From: Bordetella pertussis 18323
GTDB lineage: Bacteria > Pseudomonadota > Gammaproteobacteria > Burkholderiales > Burkholderiaceae_B
Length of the DNA stretch: 64,000 nt
Direction of reading: 5' to 3'
Assembly (NCBI RefSeq): GCF_000306945.1
Contig: NC_018518.1
Span: 3,224,001-3,288,000 of the forward strand
In this document: in pieces, positions 8,304 through 16,714 of the stretch
How positions within the stretch are numbered: position 1 is the first letter of the stretch
How the letters are laid out: every line of letters starts with the position of its first letter
The notes under the pieces: model-generated
Told to the model about the DNA's origin: nothing
Databases searched by the model: none
What the model saw: the letters and a program-made list of their open reading frames with translations, nothing else
Program-made: the position numbers and the translations under genes

Positions 8304-9305
8304 TTACAGGTACGCCGCGTCGACCCACTCGCGCACCGGCGGCGCCTTGTCGATCTGGTCGTAGCGCACCATCATTTCGGCCAGCTTCTGCAGGCCGTCG
8401 ATGTACTTGCTGCCCGGCGCCAGCAGCGCGCCCTGCTCGGCGGCCGTGTACCAGTCGGCGCCCTTGACCATCTCCAGCTGATCGGCCGCCAACAGCTTGG
8501 TCAGCTCGGTCAGCGCCGCCACCGTGGCGTCGGGCTGCGTCTTGAGCTGCTCATTGGCGCGGAAGTACGCTTTCAGGAAGCGCTTGACGGCCTCGGGGTT
8601 CTTGTCCAGGAAGGCGCGCCGCGCCACCAGCACGTCGGGGCCCGGGGTTACGCCATACTCCTTGTAGAGCGAGAAGCTGGTGTCATCGACCAGCACCTTG
8701 GCGTCCGGCATGGCGCGGATGGCGTTGAACTGGGGAGTCCAGGCCGCGGCCGCGTCGATCTGGCCGGACTGGAATGCCGCCGGCAGTTCCGGCGCCGGCA
8801 CGTTGAGCACCGTCACGTCCTTGCCTGCCTTCAGGCCTGCCTGGTCCAGCAGGTTGAGGACCAGCAGGTGGGCGCTGGAAGCGAACGTCACGCCGACCTT
8901 CTTGCCCTTGAGGTCCTCCAGGCGCGCGACCTGGCTGCGCACGATCAGGCCCTCGACGCGGCCGAAGTTCTCGGGCACGCCGATGATGGCGAAGTGGCGC
9001 GAGCCGCGCGACATCACCGCCAGCGCGGCCGGCGCGGCGGTCACCGCCATGTCGATGTTGCCCGACAGCAGGGCGCTGACGCGCGCCGAGGTGGTGCCGA
9101 ACGACTCCCAGCCCACTTCCAGGTTCTCGGCCTTGAAATAGCCGGCCTGGATCGCCAGCCAGGCCGGGTAGTGGCCCAGCCAGGCCGAGCCGCCGTAGCG
9201 CACGGCTTCGGCCTGCGCGGCCCAACTGCGGCCGGCTACCGGCAGCGCCAGGGCGGCGGCGCCGATCGCCATGCCCTTGATGAATTGTCGGCGAGTCTCC
9301 TGCAT
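8304..9305 (-). CDS. Tat-exported ABC transporter substrate-binding protein
   Basis: Mature-region features (VRYGGSAWLGHYPAWLAIQAGYFKAENL..., SGNIDMAVTAAPAAL) place it in the TauA/SsuA/NMT1-like family of periplasmic receptors. The N-terminus MQETRRQFIKGMAIGAAALALPVAGRSWA is a twin-arginine signal peptide (RRQFIKG), so it is exported folded. I chose the ATG at 9305 because the AAGGAG upstream is 7 bases from it, whereas the in-frame TTG two codons earlier would be too close. It starts 26 bp after the LysR gene on the same strand. The FAD oxidoreductase in the same run suggests an amine or sulfonate ligand, but that is inference. Confidence 0.9.
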   Translation of the reverse strand: MQETRRQFIKGMAIGAAALALPVAGRSWAAQAEAVRYGGSAWLGHYPAWLAIQAGYFKAENLEVGWESFGTTSARVSALLSGNIDMAVTAAPAALAVMSRGSRHFAIIGVPENFGRVEGLIVRSQVARLEDLKGKKVGVTFASSAHLLVLNLLDQAGLKAGKDVTVLNVPAPELPAAFQSGQIDAAAAWTPQFNAIRAMPDAKVLVDDTSFSLYKEYGVTPGPDVLVARRAFLDKNPEAVKRFLKAYFRANEQLKTQPDATVAALTELTKLLAADQLEMVKGADWYTAAEQGALLAPGSKYIDGLQKLAEMMVRYDQIDKAPPVREWVDAAYL

Positions 9306-9330
9306 GCTCAATCTCCTTGTAGTAGGTGTT

Positions 9331-10302
9331 TCAACAAAGCCGCATCTGCCGCCCCAGCCAGGGCAGCTGCGTCGTCACTTGCGGGAAAATTTCGGTCTCC
9401 AGCGCCTGGCGGCTGAGCTGCCAGAACATGTCGGCCATCTCCTGGTACTCCTCGAGGCGCGACACCTGGTGCAGCGTGCGGGCCAGGCTGGGCCCGGGCA
9501 GCGGCAGCACGACGACCTGGTCCAGCCAGGAACGCCCCTGCAGCAGGCACAACGGCGTCATCAGCGCCCAGCCCAGGTTGGCGGCAATCATGGCCATCAC
9601 CACGTCGCTGGTGTCGATTTCCAGGAACGGCGGCGCGGTCACGCCGCAACGCCGCAGATGGCGTTCGATCATGGCGCCGAAATGCGACCGGCCGCTGAAG
9701 CGGATGAACGGCGCGGCCTGCGCCATCTGGCGCAGGTCCAGCGGCGCGAACTCGTCGGCGCGCACCGCCGGCGCCACCACCACGAACGACTCGTTGAGGA
9801 TGGGCCGGCGCACCAGGCCATCGACGTCCTCGAGCGCATCCGTCGTAACGATGATGTCGACCTGCCGGTTCAGCAACGCCTGGGCGTGGCCGTAGGCCAG
9901 CCCCGACCAGACCAGCACCTGGCTGGCGCTTTGCGTCAGCCGCTTGACGATGGCCGGGCCGGTGGTCGCGGCGAACGAATCGATCATCCCGATGCGGATC
10001 GCCGGGCGGTTCATCAGGTCGGCTTCGCGCACCTGCGCGATCAGGCGGTCGATATCGTCGACGATCTGGCGCGACTGGCGCTGCAGCGCGACGCCGGCAG
10101 GCGTGAGCCGATAGGGACGGCGGGTACGGTCGAGCACCCGCATGCCCAGGATGCTTTCGATCTGGGTAACCGTCTGCGATACGGCAGATTGCGTGATGTT
10201 CAACGCCTGCGCCGCGGCCGACAGGCTGTCGGCCGCTGCCACCGCGGCAAAAATGCGCAGCATGCGTACATCGAGGCTGGAATCGTTCTTGAGCGCGCCC
10301 AT
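9331..10302 (-). CDS. LysR-family transcriptional regulator of the ABC/oxidoreductase run
   Basis: A 323-residue LysR protein: N-terminal helix-turn-helix (LRIFAAVAAADSLSAAAQALNITQSAVSQTVTQIE, residues about 14-50) followed by a periplasmic-binding-like effector domain (IRIGMIDSFAATTGPAIV...). The start at 10302 is fixed by AGGAGA seven bases upstream; an earlier in-frame codon at 10320 lacks such a site. Unusually for a LysR gene it is co-oriented with, and directly upstream of, its presumed targets, so it may be the first gene of their transcript. The effector is unknown. Confidence 0.9.
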   Translation of the reverse strand: MGALKNDSSLDVRMLRIFAAVAAADSLSAAAQALNITQSAVSQTVTQIESILGMRVLDRTRRPYRLTPAGVALQRQSRQIVDDIDRLIAQVREADLMNRPAIRIGMIDSFAATTGPAIVKRLTQSASQVLVWSGLAYGHAQALLNRQVDIIVTTDALEDVDGLVRRPILNESFVVVAPAVRADEFAPLDLRQMAQAAPFIRFSGRSHFGAMIERHLRRCGVTAPPFLEIDTSDVVMAMIAANLGWALMTPLCLLQGRSWLDQVVVLPLPGPSLARTLHQVSRLEEYQEMADMFWQLSRQALETEIFPQVTTQLPWLGRQMRLC

Positions 10303-10403
10303 ACTGTCTCCTGTAAGCAATACTAAGAAAACGGAGATTTTTAGGCGAAAACTAAGAACTTGTTAAGTAATTCTTATAGAAAGTATTAGCGTGCGGGCGA
10401 CAA

Positions 10404-10427
10404 GCGGCCGGCCTTGCGGCCAGCCGC
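10404..10427 (-). terminator. possible terminator hairpin after the YrbL-like gene
   Basis: On the minus strand GCGGCTGGCC-GCAA-GGCCGGCCGC forms a near-perfect 10-bp stem with a GNRA tetraloop, 34 bases past the stop of the YrbL-like gene. The following U-run is poor (TTGTCG), so it may be a weak terminator or an RNA-stabilising hairpin. Confidence 0.4.
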
Positions 10428-10460
10428 GCCCCGCTGCGGGGCCGCTTGCCTGGGATTGCC

Positions 10461-11279
10461 CTAGCGCGGCGGCCTGGCGCCGTCGCCGGGCAAGGGCTGC
10501 CCGGCCTGGCGCGCCAACCGGTCGCCCAGCCGCGCCAGCTTGCGCACCATGTCCTCGTACTTGCGCAGCAGGCGCCGGCGATTCAACGTCTTGCTCCATG
10601 CGTACAGCGGCAGCAGCTGCTTGGGCCCGAAGCCGTCGACCAGGAACAGGCCATCCTGTCCGGTCGCGTTGCGGCCGACCACGATATTGCGGGCGCTGAC
10701 GTCGTTGAAGATCACATGCGCCTCGATCAACGCCAGGAAAAACGCCCGCAACTGCTCGCGCAGCTGCGGCCCGAACCCCTGGGTCGACACGACCTGCGCC
10801 AAGGTGGGCGCGGCCTTGCCCTCGGCATCGACGATCTTCTCCACCACCAGGCCCAGTCCCGCAGAGGTCAGCGCCAGGCCGGCAATCCGCGCCAGCAGCG
10901 TATTGCCGTCGGCCTGGCGCAACTGCACCGTCGTCGAGATGTACTCGATCAGTTCGGTGATGAACACGCGGTGCGCATCCTCGCGATGGAATTTCTTGTG
11001 CCAGGGACGGCGCCGCCCCGGCTCATTGATGCGCGCGCGATTGACGATCTTGATCAGCAGCGCGGCGTTGCCCGGATGCTGGTAGACATCGCGCTCGCTG
11101 CCGGTGGCGAGCAGCGTCGCGCCCAGCAAGTCGACTACGGCGAACGGCGGCCAGTCCATGGCCGCCGGCACGACATCCATCACCGGCAGGACGGCAGGCA
11201 TGCGGTCGCGCAGCGTCTGCGGCGCGATATCCTGCGGCGGCGCCTGCACGGCGGCCAGGCGGGAAGTTGGTATGGACAT
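10461..11279 (-). CDS. YrbL-like kinase-fold protein (PhoP regulatory network family)
   Basis: A 272-residue protein whose central and C-terminal parts match the YrbL/PhoP-network family with a kinase-like fold: a nucleotide-binding start (LLATGSERDVYQHPGNAALLIKIV, with K as the likely ATP-contacting lysine) and a catalytic-loop-like HVIFNDVSARNIVVG with Asp and Asn where aminoglycoside-kinase-type enzymes carry them, followed by LFLVDGFG in place of DFG-like metal binding. Its ATG lies 6 bases after the restored stop of the glycosyltransferase, so the two form an operon. The pairing suggests envelope polysaccharide or lipopolysaccharide core modification, but the substrate is not known. Confidence 0.72.
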   Translation of the reverse strand: MSIPTSRLAAVQAPPQDIAPQTLRDRMPAVLPVMDVVPAAMDWPPFAVVDLLGATLLATGSERDVYQHPGNAALLIKIVNRARINEPGRRRPWHKKFHREDAHRVFITELIEYISTTVQLRQADGNTLLARIAGLALTSAGLGLVVEKIVDAEGKAAPTLAQVVSTQGFGPQLREQLRAFFLALIEAHVIFNDVSARNIVVGRNATGQDGLFLVDGFGPKQLLPLYAWSKTLNRRRLLRKYEDMVRKLARLGDRLARQAGQPLPGDGARPPR

Positions 11280-11285
11280 GTGCGA

Positions 11286-12429
11286 TCAGGATTGCCGCGC
11301 CGATCGGGATGCAGCGGTGGGCGCATCGCGCCGCTCGGCGAGCCATTTACGATAAACCAGCTCGGTACGTTCGGCCAGGCGGGCCAGCGAGAACTTGCCT
11401 TCGTCGCGCACCATGCGCTCGCCGGCGCCGCCCATGCGCGCGCAAGGATGCATCGTCGATCAGGCTGCGCAGCGCCCCCTGCAGGGCAGCCGCGTCGTCG
11501 GGAGGAACCAGCAGCCCCGTCTCGCCGTTGCGCAACATCTCGCTGACGCCGCCGACATCCACGCCGACCACCGGCAAGCCGCACGCCGCGGCCTCGACAA
11601 AGACCGTGCCCGACGCCTCCTTGCGCGTGGGCAGCGCGAATATGTCGCTGCCTGCCAGCACGTTGGGCACGTCATCGCGAAAGCCCAGCATGTGAATGCG
11701 CTCGCCCAATCCGAGCTCGGCGATCAGCGCCTGCAGTTGCTCGAACAGCGGCGAACCATTGCCCACCAGCACCAGATGCACCTGCGGACGGCTGGCCATC
11801 AACGGACGCAGCGCCTCGATCAGTTCGCGATGCCCCTTGGTGGCCCGCATGATCGCCACGCACGCCACCACCACGGCGTCGGCCGGCAGGCCCAGCTCGT
11901 CGCGCAGCGTCGAGCGCAGGCCCGGCGGGGGCAGGTTGATGGGCGAGTAGATGGTTTCGATATGCGCGGGCGACACGCCACGCTCGATCAGGTAGCGGCG
12001 CACATGATCGCTGACCGTGCTGACGCGGTGCGGTATCCACGTGTACGACAGCATCGAGTTGACGCGATTGCTCAGATGGCGCGTGCGCACCACCAGCGGC
12101 GTGCCCGCCAGGCGCGCGCCGGCGCCCGCCAGCAGGGTATCGATGCGGCTGTGCGTATTGAGCACGTCGAAGCCGCCCTCGCGCAGGATGCGCCGCACGC
12201 GCGGCACGCCGCGCACGAAATTGCGCAAGCCGCCCATGGGCACGGTGTGCACGCGGATGCCTGCGTCGAGTGCGCGCTCGATCAACCTGGCCTGGGGCCG
12301 GCAAATGAGTTCGACATGATGGCCGCGCTCGCGCATGGCCAGGGCTTCTTTGAGGATGCGCTGCTCTTGCCCGCCAAAGCCTATCGCGGCCTCAGCGTGC
12401 GCGATGCGCAGTGGGTGCGGTTGGGACAT
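11286..12429 (-). pseudogene. GT4-family glycosyltransferase, frameshifted near the C-terminus
   Basis: The frame reads a GT-B glycosyltransferase: LRIAHAEAAIGFGGQEQRILKEA at the acceptor domain, then ELGLPADAVVVACVAIMRATKGH, LVLVGNGSP, LGFRDDVPNVLAGSDIFALPTRKEASGTVFVEAAACGLPVVGVDVGGVSEML, the nucleotide-sugar site with the E-x7-E-like arrangement. After SLIDDASLRA the frame turns into arginine-rich nonsense. The expected end (RMGGAGERMVRDEGKFSLARLAERTELVYRKWLAERR..., stop 11286-11288) is in another frame. The break lies in GCGCGCGC at 11436-11443; adding one GC unit restores a 381-residue protein. Likely a slipped-strand loss of a dinucleotide. The catalytic part remains, so a protein with an altered tail (frame open to 11347) may persist. 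The start could be a GTG at 12465 instead. Confidence 0.78.
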
Positions 12430-12581
12430 TCTGAGAGTAGCAGTGTGAATGTAGTACATAGACACACTGCTGGCAGGAAAGATCCCGGCAACCTTAACGT
12501 GCTACCCACGCATCGCGCAAATCACATAACGACACATTCAGAGAGGTTTTTTATTATCGCCGGCAGCCCGCTGCATGCGGC

Positions 12582-13568
12582 TCAATCGAGCAGCTGGATA
12601 TGCATGGCCTTCACCGCCGCGCCATAGCGCTCGTAGTCCTGGCGCCACGCCTGCTCCAGCTGCTGCGGCGTGCCGCCCAGCCCGATAAGTCCCTGGGCAG
12701 CCAGCTTCTCCCTGACCTGCGGTGACTGTATTGCGCTGGCGATACCGGCGGCGATCTTCTCGCGCAACGCCAGGGGCGTGCCGGCCGGCGCCATCACCGC
12801 CGACCACGAGATGGCGTCGCCGATCGACGGACCGCCCACTTCGCCCAGGGTCGGCAGGTCCGGCAACAATGGCGTGCGTGCGTCGGCGGCGACCGCCAGC
12901 ACCTTCACCCGGCCGCTCTTGACGAAAGGCAGCACGGCCGGCAACTGCGCGAACATCATGTCGATCTGCCCGCCCGCCACGTCGGTCAGCGCCGCCGGCA
13001 CGCTGTTGTAAGGAATGTGCTGCAAGGACAGGCCCGCGCGCATGGCGAACATCTCGGCCGCGATATGTGCCTGGCTTCCGACCCCCGGCGACGAATAGGT
13101 CAGGTATCCGGGCTTGGCGGCGGCGCGCGCCACCAGGGCCTGCACGTCGCCGACTTCCAACGCATTGGAGACCAGCAGGACATTGGGCACCGCCCCGACC
13201 TGGCTGACCGGCGCCAGGTCCTTGCGCACATCGAACGGCCGCTTCCTGTACAAGTGCGGATTGACCGCCAGGTCGGACACCGGCACCGACACCAGCGTGT
13301 AGCCATCGGGCTCGGCCTGCACGGTGGCCATGATGCCTATCGTGCCCACGCCGCCGGGCTTGTTCTCGACGATGACGGGCTGCTTCCAGATGGCCGACAG
13401 TTTCTCGGCCATGATGCGGGCCAGCACATCGGCGGCGCCGCCCGCCCCATAGGGCACGATCAGCCGCACCGGCCGCTGCGGATAGGCCGCGACCGCGTCG
13501 CCCGCCTGGGCTGCGCCACACGTTACCGCCAGCGCCAGCGCGGCGCCCCACTGCATCAGCTTCTTCAT
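12582..13568 (-). CDS. tripartite tricarboxylate (Bug/TctC) periplasmic receptor
   Basis: A 328-residue periplasmic binding protein with signal peptide MKKLMQWGAALALAVTCGAAQAG and mature features of the Bordetella uptake gene family: YPQRPVRLIVPYGAGGAADVLARIMAEKLS, VIVENKPGGVGTIG, SPGVGSQAHIAAEMF, LPTLGEVGGP. Such proteins bind small carboxylates or related acids. The start at 13568 follows AAGGGGAATGAA. It lies 38 bp after the amidohydrolase on the same strand, so it may scavenge the substrate of that enzyme. Confidence 0.92.
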   Translation of the reverse strand: MKKLMQWGAALALAVTCGAAQAGDAVAAYPQRPVRLIVPYGAGGAADVLARIMAEKLSAIWKQPVIVENKPGGVGTIGIMATVQAEPDGYTLVSVPVSDLAVNPHLYRKRPFDVRKDLAPVSQVGAVPNVLLVSNALEVGDVQALVARAAAKPGYLTYSSPGVGSQAHIAAEMFAMRAGLSLQHIPYNSVPAALTDVAGGQIDMMFAQLPAVLPFVKSGRVKVLAVAADARTPLLPDLPTLGEVGGPSIGDAISWSAVMAPAGTPLALREKIAAGIASAIQSPQVREKLAAQGLIGLGGTPQQLEQAWRQDYERYGAAVKAMHIQLLD

Positions 13569-13606
13569 TTCATTCCCCTTGTTGTCTTGACCGGCCCGGC
13601 GGGCCG

Positions 13607-15097
13607 CTACATGCAGTCCGGGCAGAACGACGGCGGGCACATGGCCTGCGCCGTGCGCCGCAACGGATCCCAATCCTGCAGGTCGCGCCAGACGTTGTCG
13701 GCAAACTGCTGCGCCTCGGCGCGCAGCGCGCCCAGGTCCACGCCGGCAATACGCCCCTGCTCCATGCGCACCTGCCCGTTGGTCACCACCAGCTCCACGT
13801 CATCGCCCACGCCGCACTCGACCAGGCTGCGGATGGGGTCCCAGATCGGCCCATAGCGCAGCACATCCTGGCGGCCCACGTTGATGGCGATCACATCGGC
13901 GCGCGCGCCCGGCTCCAGCCGGCCGATATCCGTGCGTCCCAGCGAGCGAGCGCCCCCCAGGGTCGCGGCCTCGAACACTTCGGCCGCGCTCGCCGCGTTC
14001 AGGTCATGGCTCATGACCTTGCCGTGATAGGACGCGGTCCGCATGTTCATGACCATGTCGCGCGGATAGGTGTCGCTGCCTATGGTCAGGTTGACGCCCG
14101 CCTCGCGATACTTCTTCCACGAGTCGAGCACGCGCGCGCGGCGCACGATGTTGATCGGGCAATGCGAGATGGAGACGCGATGCTCGCCCATCAGGGCCAG
14201 GTCGCGTCCGCCCGAATAGTTCAGGCGCGGGCTATCGGAAATCAGATTGGCGTGGCCGATGTTCAGCCGCGGCCCCAGCATGCCGACGCTGTGCAGCAAT
14301 TCGATCGGCGTCATGCGATGCTCGCGCACCGTTTCGTAGAACTCGATGACGTTGTAGCCCGCATGCGTGGCCATCGGCACGCCCAGTTCCTGCGCGGCCT
14401 GCACGGTACGGCGCAGGATGTCGACGCTGCAGTTCTCGACCTCGCGCGGCACCAGGATGCCGTTGACCAGGTCGTTGCCGGCCGCCTGGACGCGCTTGAT
14501 GAACGCAACCGCCTCCTCGAACAGATGATCGCCGCCGTCCGGATACGGAACGCGCCGCAGGCGGCCCTGGTCGTCGGCGGCCCATCGCCCGCTGTCGTAA
14601 CCGGGCCCCAGGTAGCCGCGCACGCCCAGCCGCTCGCATTCGCGCCACAACGCTTCCTGCACCATCACGTGGCCGCCCAGTTCGACGAACGTCGTCACGC
14701 CATTGCGCAGCAGTTCGGCCACGGTGAACGCGGCATGCAGGGCAATGCCGGGATCGACCGCGGCCTCCTCGCGGCTCAGGTAGTTGGGATAACCCTTGAT
14801 CCGCGTCCCGTCGCGCGCGATCGTGACGTCCATGTACGGCTGGCCGAACAGGTCCGGGCGTCCGCCATCGGCCAGCAGCTTGTGCAAGGCGCGATGGCCG
14901 GAATGCACATGGGTGTCGATGAACCCGGGCGCCACCAGGCAGCCGCGCGCATCGATCACGCGGTCGGCCACGCCGTCGAACTCCGTACCCACGTGCACGA
15001 TGCGCTCGCCTTCGTAGACGACGCTGGCGTCGCACAGCATGCGGTGGTTGCCGTCGGCGAACCCGAGCACCCATTCGCCCTTTATCTGTGTCAGCAT
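13607..15097 (-). CDS. metal-dependent amidohydrolase (ATZ/TRZ, cytosine deaminase-like)
   Basis: A 496-residue cytosolic hydrolase of the amidohydrolase superfamily. The metal motif is VAPGFIDTHVHSGH (His63, His65), with further metal or substrate residues visible in MATHAGYNVIEFYE, SISHCPINIVRRAR and LTIGSDTYPRDMVMNM. These enzymes deaminate or dechlorinate N-heterocycles or hydrolyse cyclic amides; the substrate here is unknown. The start at 15097 is set by AAGGGGAGTATCGG. It is divergent from a LysR gene that now carries a nonsense codon and forms an operon with the Bug receptor. Confidence 0.85.
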   Translation of the reverse strand: MLTQIKGEWVLGFADGNHRMLCDASVVYEGERIVHVGTEFDGVADRVIDARGCLVAPGFIDTHVHSGHRALHKLLADGGRPDLFGQPYMDVTIARDGTRIKGYPNYLSREEAAVDPGIALHAAFTVAELLRNGVTTFVELGGHVMVQEALWRECERLGVRGYLGPGYDSGRWAADDQGRLRRVPYPDGGDHLFEEAVAFIKRVQAAGNDLVNGILVPREVENCSVDILRRTVQAAQELGVPMATHAGYNVIEFYETVREHRMTPIELLHSVGMLGPRLNIGHANLISDSPRLNYSGGRDLALMGEHRVSISHCPINIVRRARVLDSWKKYREAGVNLTIGSDTYPRDMVMNMRTASYHGKVMSHDLNAASAAEVFEAATLGGARSLGRTDIGRLEPGARADVIAINVGRQDVLRYGPIWDPIRSLVECGVGDDVELVVTNGQVRMEQGRIAGVDLGALRAEAQQFADNVWRDLQDWDPLRRTAQAMCPPSFCPDCM

Positions 15098-15139
15098 CCG
15101 ATACTCCCCTTGTTGACCATTGCCGCCCGTCGGGCAATT

Positions 15140-15161
15140 GATCAGTATGCTGATTAGTATC
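15140..15161. promoter_or_regulatory. direct repeat in the amidohydrolase promoter region
   Basis: ATCAGTAT and ATTAGTAT are repeated 13 bp apart in the AT-rich stretch 43-64 bp upstream of the amidohydrolase start. They stand out in this GC-rich setting and could be regulator half-sites or part of the core promoter. Confidence 0.35.
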
Positions 15162-15322
15162 GGAAACCCTGTCAACGCACGGCGCGTGGCCTGCACCGGA
15201 TCGGGGCGCCGCGACAAGTGCGTGCATCACCCGGCCATTTCCACGGATAATGGCGCCAAACCAGGGTTTGCGGCGCGCCGCGCAGGCGCGGCGAGCGGCC
15301 CGGCCCGGGCTTATTCCGGTTT

Positions 15323-15340
15323 CGAATAGTGCATTATTCG
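15323..15340. promoter_or_regulatory. inverted repeat, possible LysR-type box
   Basis: CGAATA-GTGCAT-TATTCG is an 18-bp interrupted palindrome between the divergent LysR and amidohydrolase genes, 37 bp upstream of the LysR start. The size and location are those of a LysR recognition site, but its arms do not follow the strict T-N11-A consensus well. Confidence 0.45.
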
Positions 15341-15376
15341 GCCCCCCGCGCGGGGCCCTACGCCGACGAGCCAGCC

Positions 15377-16318
15377 ATGATCGCCAAGCATCTGGACCTG
15401 AATCTGCTGATGATCTTCGACGCGATCCTCGCCGAGGGCCACGTCACGCGCGCGGCGGAACGCCTGGCGATGAGCCAGTCGGCCGTCAGCAAGGGCCTGG
15501 CCCAGCTCAGGCAGGCGTTCGGCGACCCGCTGTTCCTGCGCGCCAGCCGCGGCGTGGTGCCCACGCACAGGGCGCTGGAGATCGCCGACCAGGTGCGCCA
15601 GGCCATCGCAGCGCTCAACAGCCTGGCCGGCCCCGTGACCGAATTCGACGCGCGCAGCGCGCACGCGCATTTCAATATCGGCGCCACCGATTACGTGTCG
15701 TTCGTCCTATTGCCGGGGTTGATGCGCCGCCTGCAGGAGACCGCGCCGCACGTCTCGCTGACGCTGCATGACATGGAATCCATGATGCCGGAGGAAATGC
15801 TGCTGGCCGGCAAGGTCGACCTCGTCATCTCCAGCGTCGCCAGCGTCAACTTCCCCATCTACCGCCAGGAGCTGTTCCGCGATCACTACGTGTGCCTGTG
15901 CCGCGCCGGCCATCCCGCGCTGGCCGACCCGGTGCCGATCGAGCAATTCGTCTCCAGCCGCCACCTGGCCATGCCGCGCCAGAACGGCGCGCGCGAGCGC
16001 GTATTGCAGGACACCCTGCAACGCCTGGGCGTGACGCGCGACGTGGCGGTGCAGGTGCCCCATATGCTGGCCATCCCCGCCACGCTCACCGCCACCGACC
16101 TGGTGGCGACCATGGCCTGCCGGGTGGCGCGCGAATTCGCCGCGCGGCATCCCTTGCAGGTCCTGGCCCACCCGCTGCCCCTGCCTGATTTCCCGGTATC
16201 CCAGCTCTGACACGACCGCACCCGCCGCAGCCCCTCGCACCAATGGCTGCGCGACACCGTCTACGACCTGGCCCGCGTCAACGCCTGTCCCGCGCCCCAA
16301 GACGGCGCGCCGGGCTAG
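15377..16318 (+). pseudogene. LysR-family regulator with premature in-frame stop
   Basis: The first 277 codons encode a LysR regulator: helix-turn-helix LNLLMIFDAILAEGHVTRAAERLAMSQSAVSKGLAQLR, then the effector domain (HFNIGATDYVSFVLLPGLMRRL). Codon 278 is TGA (16208-16210), directly after FPVSQL. Reading on in the same frame gives HDRTRRSPSHQWLRDTVYDLARVNA... to TAG at 16316-16318, which is the usual LysR ending with W at the position of the TGA (SQLW...H.WLR). A single TGG to TGA change thus removes 36 residues. The truncated protein lacks the last helix but retains the DNA-binding and most of the effector domain, so partial function is possible. It is divergent from the amidohydrolase. Confidence 0.82.
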
Positions 16319-16708
16319 AACTCGCCTTCCGCCAGCTCGTAGCTGACGCTGAAAAAACGCGAATCCAGCCAGTTGGTGGTGAACTGCACGGGCTCGCCGG
16401 CATGCGAGAAAACATACTGCACCCGCACCAGCGGCGCGGTGCCCAGCGCCTCGGCAACCGCCGTGCGCTGGGCGCGGGCATGCGACTCGGCGCCGATATT
16501 GATGCGCGCATGGTCGACCTTGAAGCCGATTTTCTGCTCGACGATGGGATAGACGAACAACGGCCCATTGCGCGCCGCGGCGTCGAAATCCTGCAGGCTC
16601 AGGCGCTGCCCGATATGCGCGGGAAAGTAGATATCGCTGAAACCGATGTTCTGCGCCTGGTCCGCGTGCACCAATTGCAGGCGATACAGCTGCGCCCCCG
16701 GCGCCTGG

Positions 16709-16714
16709 CCTAGC
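16709..16714. repeat. IS481 copy 1 target-site duplication, left
   Basis: CCTAGC, repeated at 17758-17763. It contains the CTAG core preferred by IS481. Confidence 0.95.
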
